Origin: Rhizobium leguminosarum bv. trifolii WSM2297
Lineage (GTDB): Bacteria; Pseudomonadota; Alphaproteobacteria; Rhizobiales; Rhizobiaceae
Direction of reading: 5' to 3'
Assembly: GCF_000271845.1 (NCBI RefSeq)
Contig: NZ_JH719393.1
Location: 496,001-560,000 of the forward strand
Length of the DNA: 64,000 nucleotides
The stretch's first letter is position 1. The number at the start of each line of letters is the position of its first letter. Made by a program: the position numbers and the translations under genes. This document shows positions 26,913 through 36,104 of this stretch, piece after piece. The notes below the pieces were generated by a model. The model made no database searches. It was given only the letters and a program-made list of their open reading frames with translations, and was not told the DNA's origin.

Positions 26913-27410
26913 CTACGGCGCCGTGTGTTCCTCGCCGTCGGCGACGAAGGACGAAACCGGAAGCACCGTTTCCTCCTTCACCACCTTGGTGACGATGTAG
27001 GTGAAGTAGCGGTCGATGCCGAGTTCGCGGTCGAGAAGTCCGTCGACCAGCCGCTGATAGGCGTCGATATCGGCGGCGATGATCTTCAGGATGTAATCGA
27101 GGCCGCCGCCGACCGACCAGCAGGCGACGATCTCGGGAATGGCGGTGACGGCGCGCTCGAAGCGCTCGAAATCCGCCTGGCGATGGTTGGCAAGCGTCAC
27201 TTCCATCATCACGCTGGCGACCGGCGCAATGCGCCGCGGCGCGACGCGTGCGTGGTAGCCAATGATGATCCCAGCCTTTTCGAGCTTGCGCAGCCGCATC
27301 CAGCACGGCGTCGGCGACAGGCCGGCCTTTTCGGCCAGCGCCAGCTTGGTAATGCGGCCGTCGCGCTGGACGGCGTCGAGAATACGCAGGTCGATGGCGT
27401 CGAGCTTCAT
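26913..27410 (-). CDS. Lrp/AsnC-family regulator of the ectoine cluster (DoeX/AsnC-like)
   Basis: Regulator of 165 residues with an N-terminal helix-turn-helix (TKLALAEKAGLSPTPCWMRL, residues 21-40) and a C-terminal RAM ligand-binding domain with GGGLDYILKI. It heads the leftward asnC-ssd-aminotransferase arm and is divergent from enuR, with about 100 bases between. In halophile and roseobacter ectoine clusters a homologue (DoeX/AsnC) regulates degradation genes. Likely effectors are diaminobutyrate or its acetyl derivative, by analogy. Confidence 0.88.
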   Translation of the reverse strand: MKLDAIDLRILDAVQRDGRITKLALAEKAGLSPTPCWMRLRKLEKAGIIIGYHARVAPRRIAPVASVMMEVTLANHRQADFERFERAVTAIPEIVACWSVGGGLDYILKIIAADIDAYQRLVDGLLDRELGIDRYFTYIVTKVVKEETVLPVSSFVADGEEHTAP

Positions 27411-27508
27411 AGGGCTTTCTTTAGAAAGAAATCATTTCAAACGCTGCGAAACGACAATGGAAGCGTATTATGGCATTGTCAATTGAACTGATTTTGAGCA
27501 GTGTTAAA

Positions 27509-27518
27509 ATCATGACAA
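27509..27518 (-). promoter_or_regulatory. Candidate EnuR box over the enuR start codon
   Basis: On the minus strand this reads TTGTCATGAT, identical to the core at 28933-28942 before ehuA. A further TTGTCA lies at 27476-27481. Such placement would suit autorepression. Confidence 0.45.
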
Positions 27519-28897
27519 AGTGGCGTCCCGATCCCTCGCAACTTCGCCGGCCGGCCTACCTCTCGCTCGCCGAGCAGATTGCCAGCGCGATTACCGACGG
27601 CAAGCTTTCCGACGGCGCGCAATTGCCGCCGCATCGCAAGCTGGCTGATGATCTGCATCTTTCCGTGCAGACGGTGAGCCGCGCCTATGAGGAACTCAGC
27701 CGCCGGGGGCTGATCTCCGGCGAGATCGGTCGCGGCAGCTTCGTGCAGACGCGGCCGCGCGAGCCGGAGCCACCCTATCTGCCGGAACGGCTGGGAGAGC
27801 TGATCGATCTTTCGATCCTGAAGCCGGTCTGCGAGCAGATCCATCTCGACAGGCTGCGCCAGGCCTTCGGCTGGCTTTCGGAAAACCTGCCCTCCAGTTC
27901 GGCGCTTTCGTTCCGGCCGAACATGATATTTCCGCGCCACCGCACTGTTGCCACCGAATGGCTGGCGCGCTGCGGGCTGGAGGTATCGCCGCTGAACGTC
28001 AGCGTCACCAACGGTGCGACATCGGGCATGACGGTGGCGCTGATGAGCGTTGCGCCGCCCGGCTCGACGGTGGCGACCGAAGCGATCAGCCACCATACGC
28101 TGGTGCCGCTCTCCACCTATCTCGGCCTGCATCTCGAGGGGATCGCCATCGACGAGGAAGGCATGATCCCCGAGGCGCTGGATGAGGCCTGCCGGACGGG
28201 GCCGATCCGGGCCATCTTCCTGCAGCCCTCGGTGATCAATCCGATGGCGGCGCTGATGAGCGCGAAACGCCGGCAGGCGCTTGCCACGGTGGCCGCCAAA
28301 CACGACATAGCCATCATTGAAAACGATATTCTCGGCCCAATGGTCGAGGACCGCGCGCCGCCGATGGCGGCATTCGCGCCTGAGCGCACGCTCTACGTCA
28401 CCAGCTTCACCAAGATCACCGTTCCCGGCTTGCGGATCGGCTATCTCACGGCGCCCGACCGCTATGTCGCCGCCGTCGCCAACCGGCATCTGGTCTCCAA
28501 CTGGATGGCAACGCCGGCGATGGCCGAGATTGCCACCCGCTGGGTCAGCGACGGCACGGCGATGGAACTGGTCAACTGGCAGCGCCGCGCCCTTTTAAGC
28601 CGGCATGCGATCGCGGCGGAGATGCTGGCCGGGCTCACCTACCGATCCCACCCGCAAAGCCTGCACGTATGGCTGCCGCTCTCCGGCAATCATACCGAGG
28701 ACGGTTTCGTGTCGCAGGCGCGGCTGCACGGTGTGGCGATCGCTCCCGGCAAATCCTTCCGCACCGGCGATCAGGGCTGGACGCCGGCGGTGCGCATTTC
28801 GCTTGGGTCGACGACGGAAAGCGAGTTGCGGACCGGGCTCGGGATCGTCGCCTCCCTGGCGCAGGGAAATCCTGAGGAATTGCTGCTTGCAATTTGA
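27512..28897 (+). CDS. enuR: MocR/GabR-type (GntR-aminotransferase) regulator of ectoine utilisation
   Basis: Fusion regulator of about 461 residues. A GntR winged helix-turn-helix (residues about 10-78, LADDLHLSVQTVSRAYEEL) precedes a class I aminotransferase-like domain; TSFTKITVPGLRIGYL near residue 300 contains the expected PLP-lysine. ATG 27512 begins MTKWRPDPSQL; a longer in-frame start is possible, and no strong ribosome binding site is visible. Placement between the asnC arm and ehuABCD-eutABCDE identifies it as EnuR, which in characterised bacteria represses uptake and catabolic genes and responds, via PLP, to acetyl-diaminobutyrate. Confidence 0.88.
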   Translation: MTKWRPDPSQLRRPAYLSLAEQIASAITDGKLSDGAQLPPHRKLADDLHLSVQTVSRAYEELSRRGLISGEIGRGSFVQTRPREPEPPYLPERLGELIDLSILKPVCEQIHLDRLRQAFGWLSENLPSSSALSFRPNMIFPRHRTVATEWLARCGLEVSPLNVSVTNGATSGMTVALMSVAPPGSTVATEAISHHTLVPLSTYLGLHLEGIAIDEEGMIPEALDEACRTGPIRAIFLQPSVINPMAALMSAKRRQALATVAAKHDIAIIENDILGPMVEDRAPPMAAFAPERTLYVTSFTKITVPGLRIGYLTAPDRYVAAVANRHLVSNWMATPAMAEIATRWVSDGTAMELVNWQRRALLSRHAIAAEMLAGLTYRSHPQSLHVWLPLSGNHTEDGFVSQARLHGVAIAPGKSFRTGDQGWTPAVRISLGSTTESELRTGLGIVASLAQGNPEELLLAI

Positions 28898-28930
28898 TGC
28901 CAGTGCCCTGTGTTTGGGCAGGCTTAGAAT

Positions 28931-28965
28931 AATTGTCATGATATTATTTTACGAATTGACATGAT
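28931..28965 (+). promoter_or_regulatory. Direct repeat upstream of ehuA, candidate EnuR operator
   Basis: AATTGTCATGAT (28931-28942) and AATTGACATGAT (28954-28965) are spaced 23 bases apart, about two helical turns, in AT-rich DNA 55-90 bases before ehuA. MocR-type regulators such as GabR and PdxR bind direct repeats. The same core occurs at the enuR start. Confidence 0.5.
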
Positions 28966-29019
28966 TTCGATGCGCCGTCATCGTTAGGGCATTGCTTGTC
29001 TCAACAGGGAGAGACATGA

Positions 29020-29805
29020 ATGCCTTCGCCCATCATCCGCATCGACAACATCGTCAAGAGATACGGTCCGCTGACCGTGCTCGACGGCCTGTCGATGAAT
29101 GTCATGCCGGGCGAGAAGCTGGCGCTGATCGGGCCGTCCGGCTCCGGCAAGACGACGATCCTGCGCATTCTGATGACACTGGAGACGATCAGCGGCGGCC
29201 ATATCGAGGTCGACGGCGACCAACTCTATCACATGCCTGGTAGCAGCGGCCTGGTGCCGGCCGATGAACGGCATCTGCACCGCATGCGCGAAAAGATCGG
29301 CATGGTCTTTCAGCACTTCAACCTGTTCCCGCATAAATGCGTGCTCGACAATGTGACGCTGGCGCCGATGCTGACCAAGGGCATCAAGCGGCCCGAGGCC
29401 GAAAAGCGGGCGATGGAGCTTCTGGAGATGGTCGGCTTGGCCGACAAGGCCAAGAGCGTCCCGGCACAACTGTCCGGCGGGCAGAAGCAGCGTGTCGCCA
29501 TCGCCCGGGCACTGGCGCTGTCGCCGAAGATCATGCTGTTTGACGAGGTGACCTCGGCGCTCGACCCGGAACTCGTCGAAGAGGTGCTGAACGTCATGCG
29601 GCGGCTTGCCTCCGAGACCGACATGACCATGCTTCTCGTTACCCACGAGATGGGCTTCGCCCATGATTTCGCCGACCGTGTGCTGTTCTTCGATCGCGGC
29701 AAGATCGTCGAGGAAGGCAAGCCGGCCGACATCTTTCGCAATCCGACGCAGGAGAGGACGCAGACCTTCCTGCGCAAGATCATTGCGGCGGGGCACCGCG
29801 TCTGA
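29020..29805 (+). CDS. ehuA: Ectoine/hydroxyectoine ABC transporter ATP-binding protein
   Basis: ATPase of 261 residues of the polar amino acid (PAAT) type. Walker A GPSGSGKT is at residues 38-45, LSGGQ at 151, and the Walker B aspartate is in [14 protein letters not shown] short insertion after Walker A (residues 70-90) is common in this subfamily. GGGAGAG precedes ATG 29020. It is the first gene of the ehuABCD-eutABCDE run, matching the gene order described in Sinorhizobium meliloti. Confidence 0.92.
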   Translation: MPSPIIRIDNIVKRYGPLTVLDGLSMNVMPGEKLALIGPSGSGKTTILRILMTLETISGGHIEVDGDQLYHMPGSSGLVPADERHLHRMREKIGMVFQHFNLFPHKCVLDNVTLAPMLTKGIKRPEAEKRAMELLEMVGLADKAKSVPAQLSGGQKQRVAIARALALSPKIMLFDEVTSALDPELVEEVLNVMRRLASETDMTMLLVTHEMGFAHDFADRVLFFDRGKIVEEGKPADIFRNPTQERTQTFLRKIIAAGHRV

Positions 29806-29861
29806 CCTCAGACATTGCCCGCAAGAACAAACTCAAAGGAAAATCAGAGGAGTTGGGAACG

Positions 29862-30710
29862 ATGAAAGCAGGATATCTTTTGACCGCCGCCAGCCTGTCG
29901 GTGCTGCTGATGGCCGCCACCGGCCCGGCATCGGCTGCCGATGACAAGCTCGAACAGCTGAAGGAACAGGGCTTTGCCCGTATCGCCATCGCCAACGAGC
30001 CGCCGTTCACGGCCGTCGGCGCCGATGGCAAGGTTTCGGGCGCCGCCCCCGACGTGGCGCGCGCGATCTTCGAAAAGCTGGGCGTCAAGGAAGTGGTCGC
30101 GTCTATCTCCGAATACGGCGCGATGATCCCCGGCCTGCAGGCCGGCCGCCATGACGCGATCACCGCCGGCCTGTTCATGAAGCCCGAGCGTTGCAATGCC
30201 GTCGCCTATTCCGAACCGATCCTCTGCGACGCCGAAGCTTTCGCGCTCAAGAAGGGTAACCCGCTGAAGCTCACGAGCTACAAGGACATCGCCGACAATC
30301 CGGATGCCAAGATCGGCGCGCCGGGCGGCGGCACCGAGGAGAAGCTGGCGCTTGAGGCCGGCGTGCCGCGCGACCGCGTCATCGTCGTTCCGGATGGCCA
30401 GAGCGGCATCAAGATGCTGCAGGACGGCCGCATCGACGTCTATTCGCTGCCGGTTCTGTCGATCCACGACCTGATGGCCAAGGCGAACGATCCGAACCTC
30501 GAAACCGTCGCCCCCGTGGTCAATGCGCCGGTCTATTGCGATGGCGCCGCCTTCCGCAAGCAGGACGTCGCGCTGCGCGACGCCTTCGACGTCGAGCTGA
30601 AGAAGCTGAAGGAATCGGGCGAATTCGCCAAGATCATCGAACCTTACGGCTTCTCGGCCAAGGCTGCGATGTCGACGAGCCGCGAAAAGCTCTGCGCCGC
30701 GGCGAAGTAA
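29862..30710 (+). CDS. ehuB: Ectoine/hydroxyectoine-binding periplasmic protein
   Basis: Periplasmic binding protein of about 282 residues with a Sec signal (basic MKAGY, a hydrophobic core, cleavage after ASA near residue 26). The mature part starts DDKLEQLKEQGFARIAIANEPPF; phenylalanines and glutamates in this family cradle the ectoine ring. ATG 29862 is nine bases after AGAGGAG; a TTG three codons earlier is in frame. It lies between ehuA and ehuC as in other rhizobia. Confidence 0.92.
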   Translation: MKAGYLLTAASLSVLLMAATGPASAADDKLEQLKEQGFARIAIANEPPFTAVGADGKVSGAAPDVARAIFEKLGVKEVVASISEYGAMIPGLQAGRHDAITAGLFMKPERCNAVAYSEPILCDAEAFALKKGNPLKLTSYKDIADNPDAKIGAPGGGTEEKLALEAGVPRDRVIVVPDGQSGIKMLQDGRIDVYSLPVLSIHDLMAKANDPNLETVAPVVNAPVYCDGAAFRKQDVALRDAFDVELKKLKESGEFAKIIEPYGFSAKAAMSTSREKLCAAAK

Positions 30711-30724
30711 GCACAGGTAGCCGG

Positions 30725-30748
30725 CCGGTCATGCCGTGGCATGGCCGG
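30725..30748 (+). other. Intercistronic stem-loop after ehuB
   Basis: CCGGTCATG and CATGGCCGG pair with one G-T wobble, with further pairing possible in the centre. No T-run follows. Likely an mRNA-stability element that lets ehuB be expressed above the permeases. Confidence 0.5.
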
Positions 30749-30785
30749 TTTGTCGCCGAACGATCTCCAGAGAAGCGAGTTGCCG

Positions 30786-31445
30786 ATGTCGGTATGGTCC
30801 GGCTATCTGACACTGATCCTTGAGGGCGCCCTGGTGACGCTCGAACTGACGGTCATGGGCTCGGCGCTGGCGCTGGTCATGGCGTTCGTCGCTGGTCTCG
30901 GCCGCCTGTCGCGCTTCTTCGCCATCCGGGCTCTGGCGACCACCTATATCGAGTTCTTCCGTGGCACTTCGATCTTCGTGCAGCTCTTCTGGGTGTATTT
31001 CGTGTTGCCCTTCGCGGGATTGACGCTGACGCCGCTGCAGGCGGGCGTGCTGGCGCTCGGTCTGAATGTCGGCGCCTATGGCGCGGAGGTGGTGCGCGGC
31101 GCCGTCAAGTCGGTCGGTCGGGAACAGTCGGAAGCCTGCATCGCGCTCAACCTGTCGCGCTATCAGCGCATGCGCCACATCATCCTGCCGCAGGCGCTGC
31201 CGCTGATGCTGCCGACCTTCTGCAACAATGCGATCGAACTCCTGAAGGGCACGGCCGTCGTGTCGCTGATCTCACTGACGGATATGACCTTTCAAGCGCA
31301 GGTCGTGCGGGCGCAGACCGGCAATACGCTGGTGCCCTTCGCGACAATCCTCATCCTCTATTTTCTCATGGCCTTGGCGATTTCCGCGGCCATGCGCCGA
31401 CTGGAGCGGCGCATGGCACGCGGCGTCGACGGCATAAGGACCTGA
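30786..31445 (+). CDS. ehuC: Ectoine/hydroxyectoine ABC transporter permease EhuC
   Basis: Permease of about 219 residues with five predicted membrane segments of the His/Glu/Gln/Arg/opine permease family; the conserved FFRGTSIFVQLFW and the EAA-like loop EACIALNLSRYQRMRHIILPQ, here centred near residue 120, are present. ATG 30786 (MSVWSGY) fits the family start; an upstream ATG at 30741 would add 15 poorly conserved residues. It pairs with EhuD. Confidence 0.9.
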   Translation: MSVWSGYLTLILEGALVTLELTVMGSALALVMAFVAGLGRLSRFFAIRALATTYIEFFRGTSIFVQLFWVYFVLPFAGLTLTPLQAGVLALGLNVGAYGAEVVRGAVKSVGREQSEACIALNLSRYQRMRHIILPQALPLMLPTFCNNAIELLKGTAVVSLISLTDMTFQAQVVRAQTGNTLVPFATILILYFLMALAISAAMRRLERRMARGVDGIRT

Positions 31446-31449
31446 TCAT

Positions 31450-32109
31450 ATGGAATGGGATTGGGACTTCGTCTGGCAGATCATGCCGACCCTTCTCGAA
31501 GGGTTCAAGATCACCATTCTCGCGACCATCCTCGGCGCTGCCGTCGCCATGGTCGTCGGCCTTGGCCTCGCCATTGCGCGGCGGTCGCCGGTCGCCGCCG
31601 TTTCCAGGACCGTCGCTTTCGTCTCCGAGTTCATCCGCGGTACGCCGCTTTTGGTGCAGCTCTACTTCATCTTTTACGTGCTGCCGGATATCGGCATCCG
31701 GCTGGCGCCGCTGGTGGCAGGCGTCATCGGCATGGGCATTCACTATGCGACCTATACCGCCGAGGTCTATCGTGCCGGTATCGAGAATGTGCCGCGCGGA
31801 CAATGGGAGGCGGCCAAGGCCACCAATCTGACGACGCGCCAAGCCTGGATCCACGTGATCCTGCCGCAGGCGATCCCGCCGATGATCCCGGCGCTCGCCA
31901 ATTATTTCATCGCCATGTTCAAGGAGACGCCGCTGCTTTCGGCGATCACCGTGCTCGAACTGATGAACCAGGCCAAAAGCATCGCCAACAGCAACTATCG
32001 CTATATCGAGCCGATGACGCTGGTCGGGGTCTTCTTTCTCGTTATCAGTCTGATCTCGGTCGTGGGCTTGCGCTGGCTCGAGGAACGTTACGCCAGGATG
32101 GATGACTGA
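31450..32109 (+). CDS. ehuD: Ectoine/hydroxyectoine ABC transporter permease EhuD
   Basis: Second permease, 219 residues, with the same family layout: FIRGTPLLVQLYF near residue 60 and the loop EAAKATNLTTRQAWIHVILP near residue 120, which should dock EhuA. AAGGACC precedes the start by about eight bases, and four bases separate it from ehuC. It would complete the importer. Confidence 0.92.
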   Translation: MEWDWDFVWQIMPTLLEGFKITILATILGAAVAMVVGLGLAIARRSPVAAVSRTVAFVSEFIRGTPLLVQLYFIFYVLPDIGIRLAPLVAGVIGMGIHYATYTAEVYRAGIENVPRGQWEAAKATNLTTRQAWIHVILPQAIPPMIPALANYFIAMFKETPLLSAITVLELMNQAKSIANSNYRYIEPMTLVGVFFLVISLISVVGLRWLEERYARMDD

Positions 32110-32111
32110 CC

Positions 32112-32891
32112 ATGACCGCAAAGATCGAGATCATCCCCGCCGGCCGGGCGCCGCGACTGGAGGACCGGCCGCTCAAAAAACGCGTTGGTCTGGTGATCCT
32201 CGCCACCGACCATACGACCGAGGTCGATTTTCAGCGTATGGTCGCCAGCGACGATATCGGCGTCTATGTCAGCCGCATCCACTACGCCAATCCCGTTACC
32301 CCCGAAAACCTTTTGAAGATGCAGCCGTCGCTGACGGCGGGTGCAGCCTTGATCCTCCCGGACGAGGCGCTGGATGCGGTCATGTATTCCTGCACCTCGG
32401 CCTCGGTCGTCATCGGCGACCGCAACATCGAAGCGGCGCTCCATGCTGCCAAACCCGGCGCTCCGGTAGTGACGCCGACGGCGGCGGCGGTGAAGGGGCT
32501 GCAGGCGCTCGGCGCCAGACGGATTTCGGTACTGACGCCCTATACGATCGAGACCAGCCGGCCGATGGCCGATTATTTTGCCGGTCTCGGCTTTACGATC
32601 GACCGCTTCACCTGTCTGGGTCTCTCTGACGACCGCGAGATGGCGCGGATTGCACCCGACGAAATTACTGCCTTCTCGCGCCAGGCGATGGCGCCGCAAT
32701 CCGATGCACTGTTCATCTCCTGCACGGCGGTGCGCGCGGCACAGGTCGCGGCCGGGATCGAAGCCGAGATCGGCAGGCCAGTGGTTACAAGTAATCTCGC
32801 CACCGCCTGGGCTTGCCTGAGGCTCTGCGGCAATGATCGGCCGCGGCCCGAACTCGGGCGGTTGATGACCATACCCTATCCGGAGGGCTGA
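32112..32891 (+). CDS. eutA: Hydroxyectoine utilisation protein EutA (Asp/Glu racemase / maleate isomerase-like)
   Basis: Cytosolic protein of 259 residues. Two cysteine motifs, MYSCTSAS near residue 95 and FISCTAVRA near residue 203, match the paired catalytic cysteines of the Asp/Glu racemase and arylmalonate decarboxylase fold. With EutB and EutC it is thought to convert hydroxyectoine to ectoine. Two bases separate it from ehuD and one from eutB, so it is part of the same operon. Confidence 0.9.
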   Translation: MTAKIEIIPAGRAPRLEDRPLKKRVGLVILATDHTTEVDFQRMVASDDIGVYVSRIHYANPVTPENLLKMQPSLTAGAALILPDEALDAVMYSCTSASVVIGDRNIEAALHAAKPGAPVVTPTAAAVKGLQALGARRISVLTPYTIETSRPMADYFAGLGFTIDRFTCLGLSDDREMARIAPDEITAFSRQAMAPQSDALFISCTAVRAAQVAAGIEAEIGRPVVTSNLATAWACLRLCGNDRPRPELGRLMTIPYPEG

Positions 32892-32892
32892 G

Positions 32893-33894
32893 ATGATGAC
32901 GAGCAGATTGCCGGTTTCGCTGGAAGATATCCGCGCTGCGGCGCGCCGGATAACTGGCCGGGTGCGCGTGACTGCAATGGCGCAGTCGGTTTCGCTCGGT
33001 GAAATCGCCGGCGTGCCCGTCCATCTCAAGCTCGAACACCAGCAGTCGACCGGCAGCTTCAAGCTGCGCGGGGCGACCAATGCGGTGCTGTCATTGTCGC
33101 AGGCGGAACGGGCGCGCGGCGTCGTCGCGGCCTCGACTGGAAATCACGGCCGGGCGCTTGCCTATGCGGCAAAGGCGGAAGGTTCGGTCGCGGCGATCTG
33201 CATGTCGCGGCTGGTGCCTGAGAATAAGGTTTCGGAGATCCGCCGCCTCGGCGCCGATGTCCGCATTATCGGGCGCTCGCAGGACGAGGCGCAGCAGGAG
33301 GTTGACCGGCTGGTGCGCGAGGAGGGGCTGGTGATGGTCCCGCCCTTCGACCATCCCGCCGTCGTGGCGGGGCAGGGCACGCTCGGGCTCGAAATCATCG
33401 AGGCATTGCAGGAGGTGTCGACAGTGCTGGTGCCGCTTTCGGGCGGCGGCCTTGCGGCGGGCGTCGCTGCCGCGATCAAGGGCGTCAATCCGAAGACCAA
33501 GGTGATCGGCCTGACGATGGAGCGGGGTGCGGCGATGAAAGCGAGCCTCGATGCCGGAGAGCCGGTGCAGGTCGAGGAATTGCCGAGCCTTGCCGACTCG
33601 CTCGGCGGCGGCATCGGCCTCGATAATCGCGTGACCTTTGCCATGTGCCGCGATCTGCTCGACGACGTCATCTTGCTTTCGGAGGCGGAAATCGCGGCCG
33701 GCATGCGCCATGCCTATGCCGCCGAACGCGAGATCGTCGAGGGAGCGGCAGCCGTTGGCATCGCAGCCCTTCTTGCCGGAAAGGTCAGGGCCGATGGCCC
33801 CGTCGTTGCGATCCTGTCCGGACGGAATGTCGACATGGAGCAGCACCGGCGCGTGATCAATGGCGAGATGCTGTTTGCGGAGGGTGGGCGATGA
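32893..33894 (+). CDS. eutB: Hydroxyectoine utilisation dehydratase EutB (threonine dehydratase-like)
   Basis: PLP enzyme of 333 residues, fold type II. Lys57 in GSFKLRGA is the cofactor lysine, STGNHGRALAY binds the substrate carboxylate and PLSGGGLAAGV near residue 180 holds the PLP phosphate. It lacks the C-terminal ACT domain of biosynthetic threonine deaminase. In the proposed pathway it removes water from hydroxyectoine. It overlaps the next gene by four bases. Confidence 0.92.
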   Translation: MMTSRLPVSLEDIRAAARRITGRVRVTAMAQSVSLGEIAGVPVHLKLEHQQSTGSFKLRGATNAVLSLSQAERARGVVAASTGNHGRALAYAAKAEGSVAAICMSRLVPENKVSEIRRLGADVRIIGRSQDEAQQEVDRLVREEGLVMVPPFDHPAVVAGQGTLGLEIIEALQEVSTVLVPLSGGGLAAGVAAAIKGVNPKTKVIGLTMERGAAMKASLDAGEPVQVEELPSLADSLGGGIGLDNRVTFAMCRDLLDDVILLSEAEIAAGMRHAYAAEREIVEGAAAVGIAALLAGKVRADGPVVAILSGRNVDMEQHRRVINGEMLFAEGGR

Positions 33895-34883
33895 ACCGGA
33901 TGATCATTCTGACCGAAGCGGAATTGCGAAAGGTCGTCGGGCTCGATCGTGACGCCGTCTCCTGCATCGAGCAGGCTTTCGCAGCGCTGGCGACCAAGGC
34001 GGTCGCCATGCCGCCGATCCTGCGGCTCGATATTCCCGAGCATCGCGGCGAGGTCGATGTGAAGACCGCCTATATCCCCGGCGTCGAAGGTTTCGCGATC
34101 AAGATCAGTCCCGGTTTCTTCGACAATCCCAAGCTCGGCCTGCCGAGCACCAACGGCATGATGGTGCTGCTGTCGAGCCGGACCGGGCTGGTGCAGGCGC
34201 TGCTGCTGGACAATGGTTACCTCACCGATGTGCGCACCGCAGCGGCAGGCGCGGTGGCGGCGAAACATTTGTCGCGCGAGAATTCCACCGTCGCCGCGAT
34301 CTTTGGAGCCGGCATGCAGGCGGGGCTGCAGCTCGAAGCGCTGACGCTGGTGCGGCCGATCCGTGAAGCGAGGATATGGGCGCGCGATAGCGCAAAGGCT
34401 GAAGCCGCCGCCGCGGACCTGACGGAAAAGCTCGGGTTTTCCGTCACCGCGACATCGGACCCGAGACGTGCAGTTTCCGGCGCCGATATCATCGTGACCA
34501 CCACGCCCTCGGAAAAACCGATCGTCGAGGCCGGGTGGCTCGAAGCCGGCCAGCATCTGACGGCGATGGGCTCGGATGCGGAACACAAGAACGAGATCGA
34601 TCCGGCCGCGATTGCCGCCGCCGGCCTCTATGTCGCTGACAGCCTGAAGCAGACGCGCCGCCTCGGCGAGCTGCATCACGCGATCGAGGCCGGATTGGTC
34701 GCGGGCGATGCCGATTTCGCCGAGCTCGGCCAGATCGTTGCCGGCAAGACGCAGGGGCGGACAAGCAAAGACCAGATCACCATCGCGGACCTCACGGGAA
34801 CCGGCATCCAGGATACTGCCATCGCCACGCTCGCCTTTGCGCGGGCCGGTGCGGCGACGGCCGGAACCACATTCGAAAGCTGA
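33891..34883 (+). CDS. eutC: Ectoine utilisation protein EutC (ornithine cyclodeaminase-like)
   Basis: NAD-dependent oxidoreductase-type protein of 330 residues in the ornithine cyclodeaminase/mu-crystallin family. The conserved lysine of KISPGFF near residue 66, DVRTAAAGAVAA near residue 112 and the Rossmann motif AAIFGAGMQAGLQ near residue 137 are visible. It is proposed to complete the reduction that, after EutB, returns ectoine. ATG 33891 overlaps the eutB stop as ATGA. Confidence 0.92.
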   Translation: MNRMIILTEAELRKVVGLDRDAVSCIEQAFAALATKAVAMPPILRLDIPEHRGEVDVKTAYIPGVEGFAIKISPGFFDNPKLGLPSTNGMMVLLSSRTGLVQALLLDNGYLTDVRTAAAGAVAAKHLSRENSTVAAIFGAGMQAGLQLEALTLVRPIREARIWARDSAKAEAAAADLTEKLGFSVTATSDPRRAVSGADIIVTTTPSEKPIVEAGWLEAGQHLTAMGSDAEHKNEIDPAAIAAAGLYVADSLKQTRRLGELHHAIEAGLVAGDADFAELGQIVAGKTQGRTSKDQITIADLTGTGIQDTAIATLAFARAGAATAGTTFES

Positions 34884-34915
34884 CCGGTACTGCGCCGGAC
34901 AAGAAGGGAAGAGAC

Positions 34916-36097
34916 ATGACCCAGCCCAATCTCAAATTCTCGCTCGGCGAATATGCCGCGCGGCTGGAAAAGACACGCCGTGCCATGGAGGCGAAGGGTG
35001 TCGAGCTTTTGATCGTCAGCGACCCCTCGAACATGGCCTGGTTGACCGGCTATGACGGCTGGTCCTTCTACGTCCACCAGGCGGTGATCGTGCCGCCGTC
35101 CGGCGAGCCGATCTGGTTCGGCCGCGGCCAGGATGCCAATGGCGCCAAGTTCACCGCCTATTTGAAGCACGACAATATCGTCGGCTATCCCGATCACTAC
35201 GTGCAATCGACCGAACGCCATCCGATGGATTATCTCTCCGGCATCCTGACCGAGCGCGGCTTCGGCAAGCTGACGATCGGCGTCGAAATGGACAATTACT
35301 GGTTCTCGGCCGCCGCCTTTGCCGCGCTGCAGAAGCATTTGCCGAATGCCCGTTTCGTCGACGCCACCGCGCTCGTCAACTGGCAGCGCGCCGTCAAGAG
35401 CGAGACCGAAATCAAATACATGCGCAACGCCGCCCGCATCGTCGAGGCGATGCACGCCCGCATCTTCGACAAGATCGAAGTCGGCATGCGCAAATGCGAT
35501 CTGGTCGCCGAAATCTACGATGCCGGCACCCGCGGCGTCGACGGCATCGGCGGCGACTACCCGGCGATCGTGCCGCTGTTGCCGTCGGGCGTCGAGGCGT
35601 CGGCCCCGCATCTGACCTGGGACGACCGGCCGATGAAGAAGGGTGAGGGCACCTTCTTCGAGATCGCCGGCTGCTACAATCGTTACCATCTGCCGCTGTC
35701 GCGCACCGTCTTCCTCGGCAAACCGACGCAGGCCTTTCTCGATGCCGAAAAGGCAACGCTGGAGGGTATGGAAGCAGGCCTTGCGGTCGCAAAGCCCGGC
35801 AACACCTGCGAGGACATCGCCAACGCCTTCTTCGGCGTCTTGAAGAAATACGGCATCGTCAAGGACAACCGCACGGGCTACCCGATCGGCCTGTCCTATC
35901 CGCCGGACTGGGGCGAGCGCACCATGAGCCTGCGCCCCGGCGACCGGACGGAATTGAAGCCCGGCATGACCTTCCATTTCATGACCGGCCTCTGGCTTGA
36001 GGATATGGGTTTCGAGACGACCGAAAGCATTCTCATCACCGAGAGCGGCGTCGAATGTTTCGCGAATGTGCCGCGCAAACTAATGGTCAAGGATTGA
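34916..36097 (+). CDS. eutD: Ectoine hydrolase EutD/DoeA (M24 peptidase family)
   Basis: Protein of 393 residues with an N-terminal creatinase-like domain and a C-terminal pita-bread (M24) domain. It opens the tetrahydropyrimidine ring of ectoine to N-alpha-acetyl-diaminobutyrate. Family members often lack some metal ligands of true aminopeptidases; here NRYHLPLSRT, LKPGMTFHFMTG and ETTESILITE mark the active-site strands. AAGGGAAGAG precedes the ATG. It begins 32 bases after eutC. Confidence 0.92.
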   Translation: MTQPNLKFSLGEYAARLEKTRRAMEAKGVELLIVSDPSNMAWLTGYDGWSFYVHQAVIVPPSGEPIWFGRGQDANGAKFTAYLKHDNIVGYPDHYVQSTERHPMDYLSGILTERGFGKLTIGVEMDNYWFSAAAFAALQKHLPNARFVDATALVNWQRAVKSETEIKYMRNAARIVEAMHARIFDKIEVGMRKCDLVAEIYDAGTRGVDGIGGDYPAIVPLLPSGVEASAPHLTWDDRPMKKGEGTFFEIAGCYNRYHLPLSRTVFLGKPTQAFLDAEKATLEGMEAGLAVAKPGNTCEDIANAFFGVLKKYGIVKDNRTGYPIGLSYPPDWGERTMSLRPGDRTELKPGMTFHFMTGLWLEDMGFETTESILITESGVECFANVPRKLMVKD

Positions 36098-36104
36098 GGC
36101 TGTC

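Noticed and set aside
34676..35977. A 433-codon minus-strand open frame
   Set aside because: It is the shadow of eutC-eutD, with a composition typical of antisense frames.
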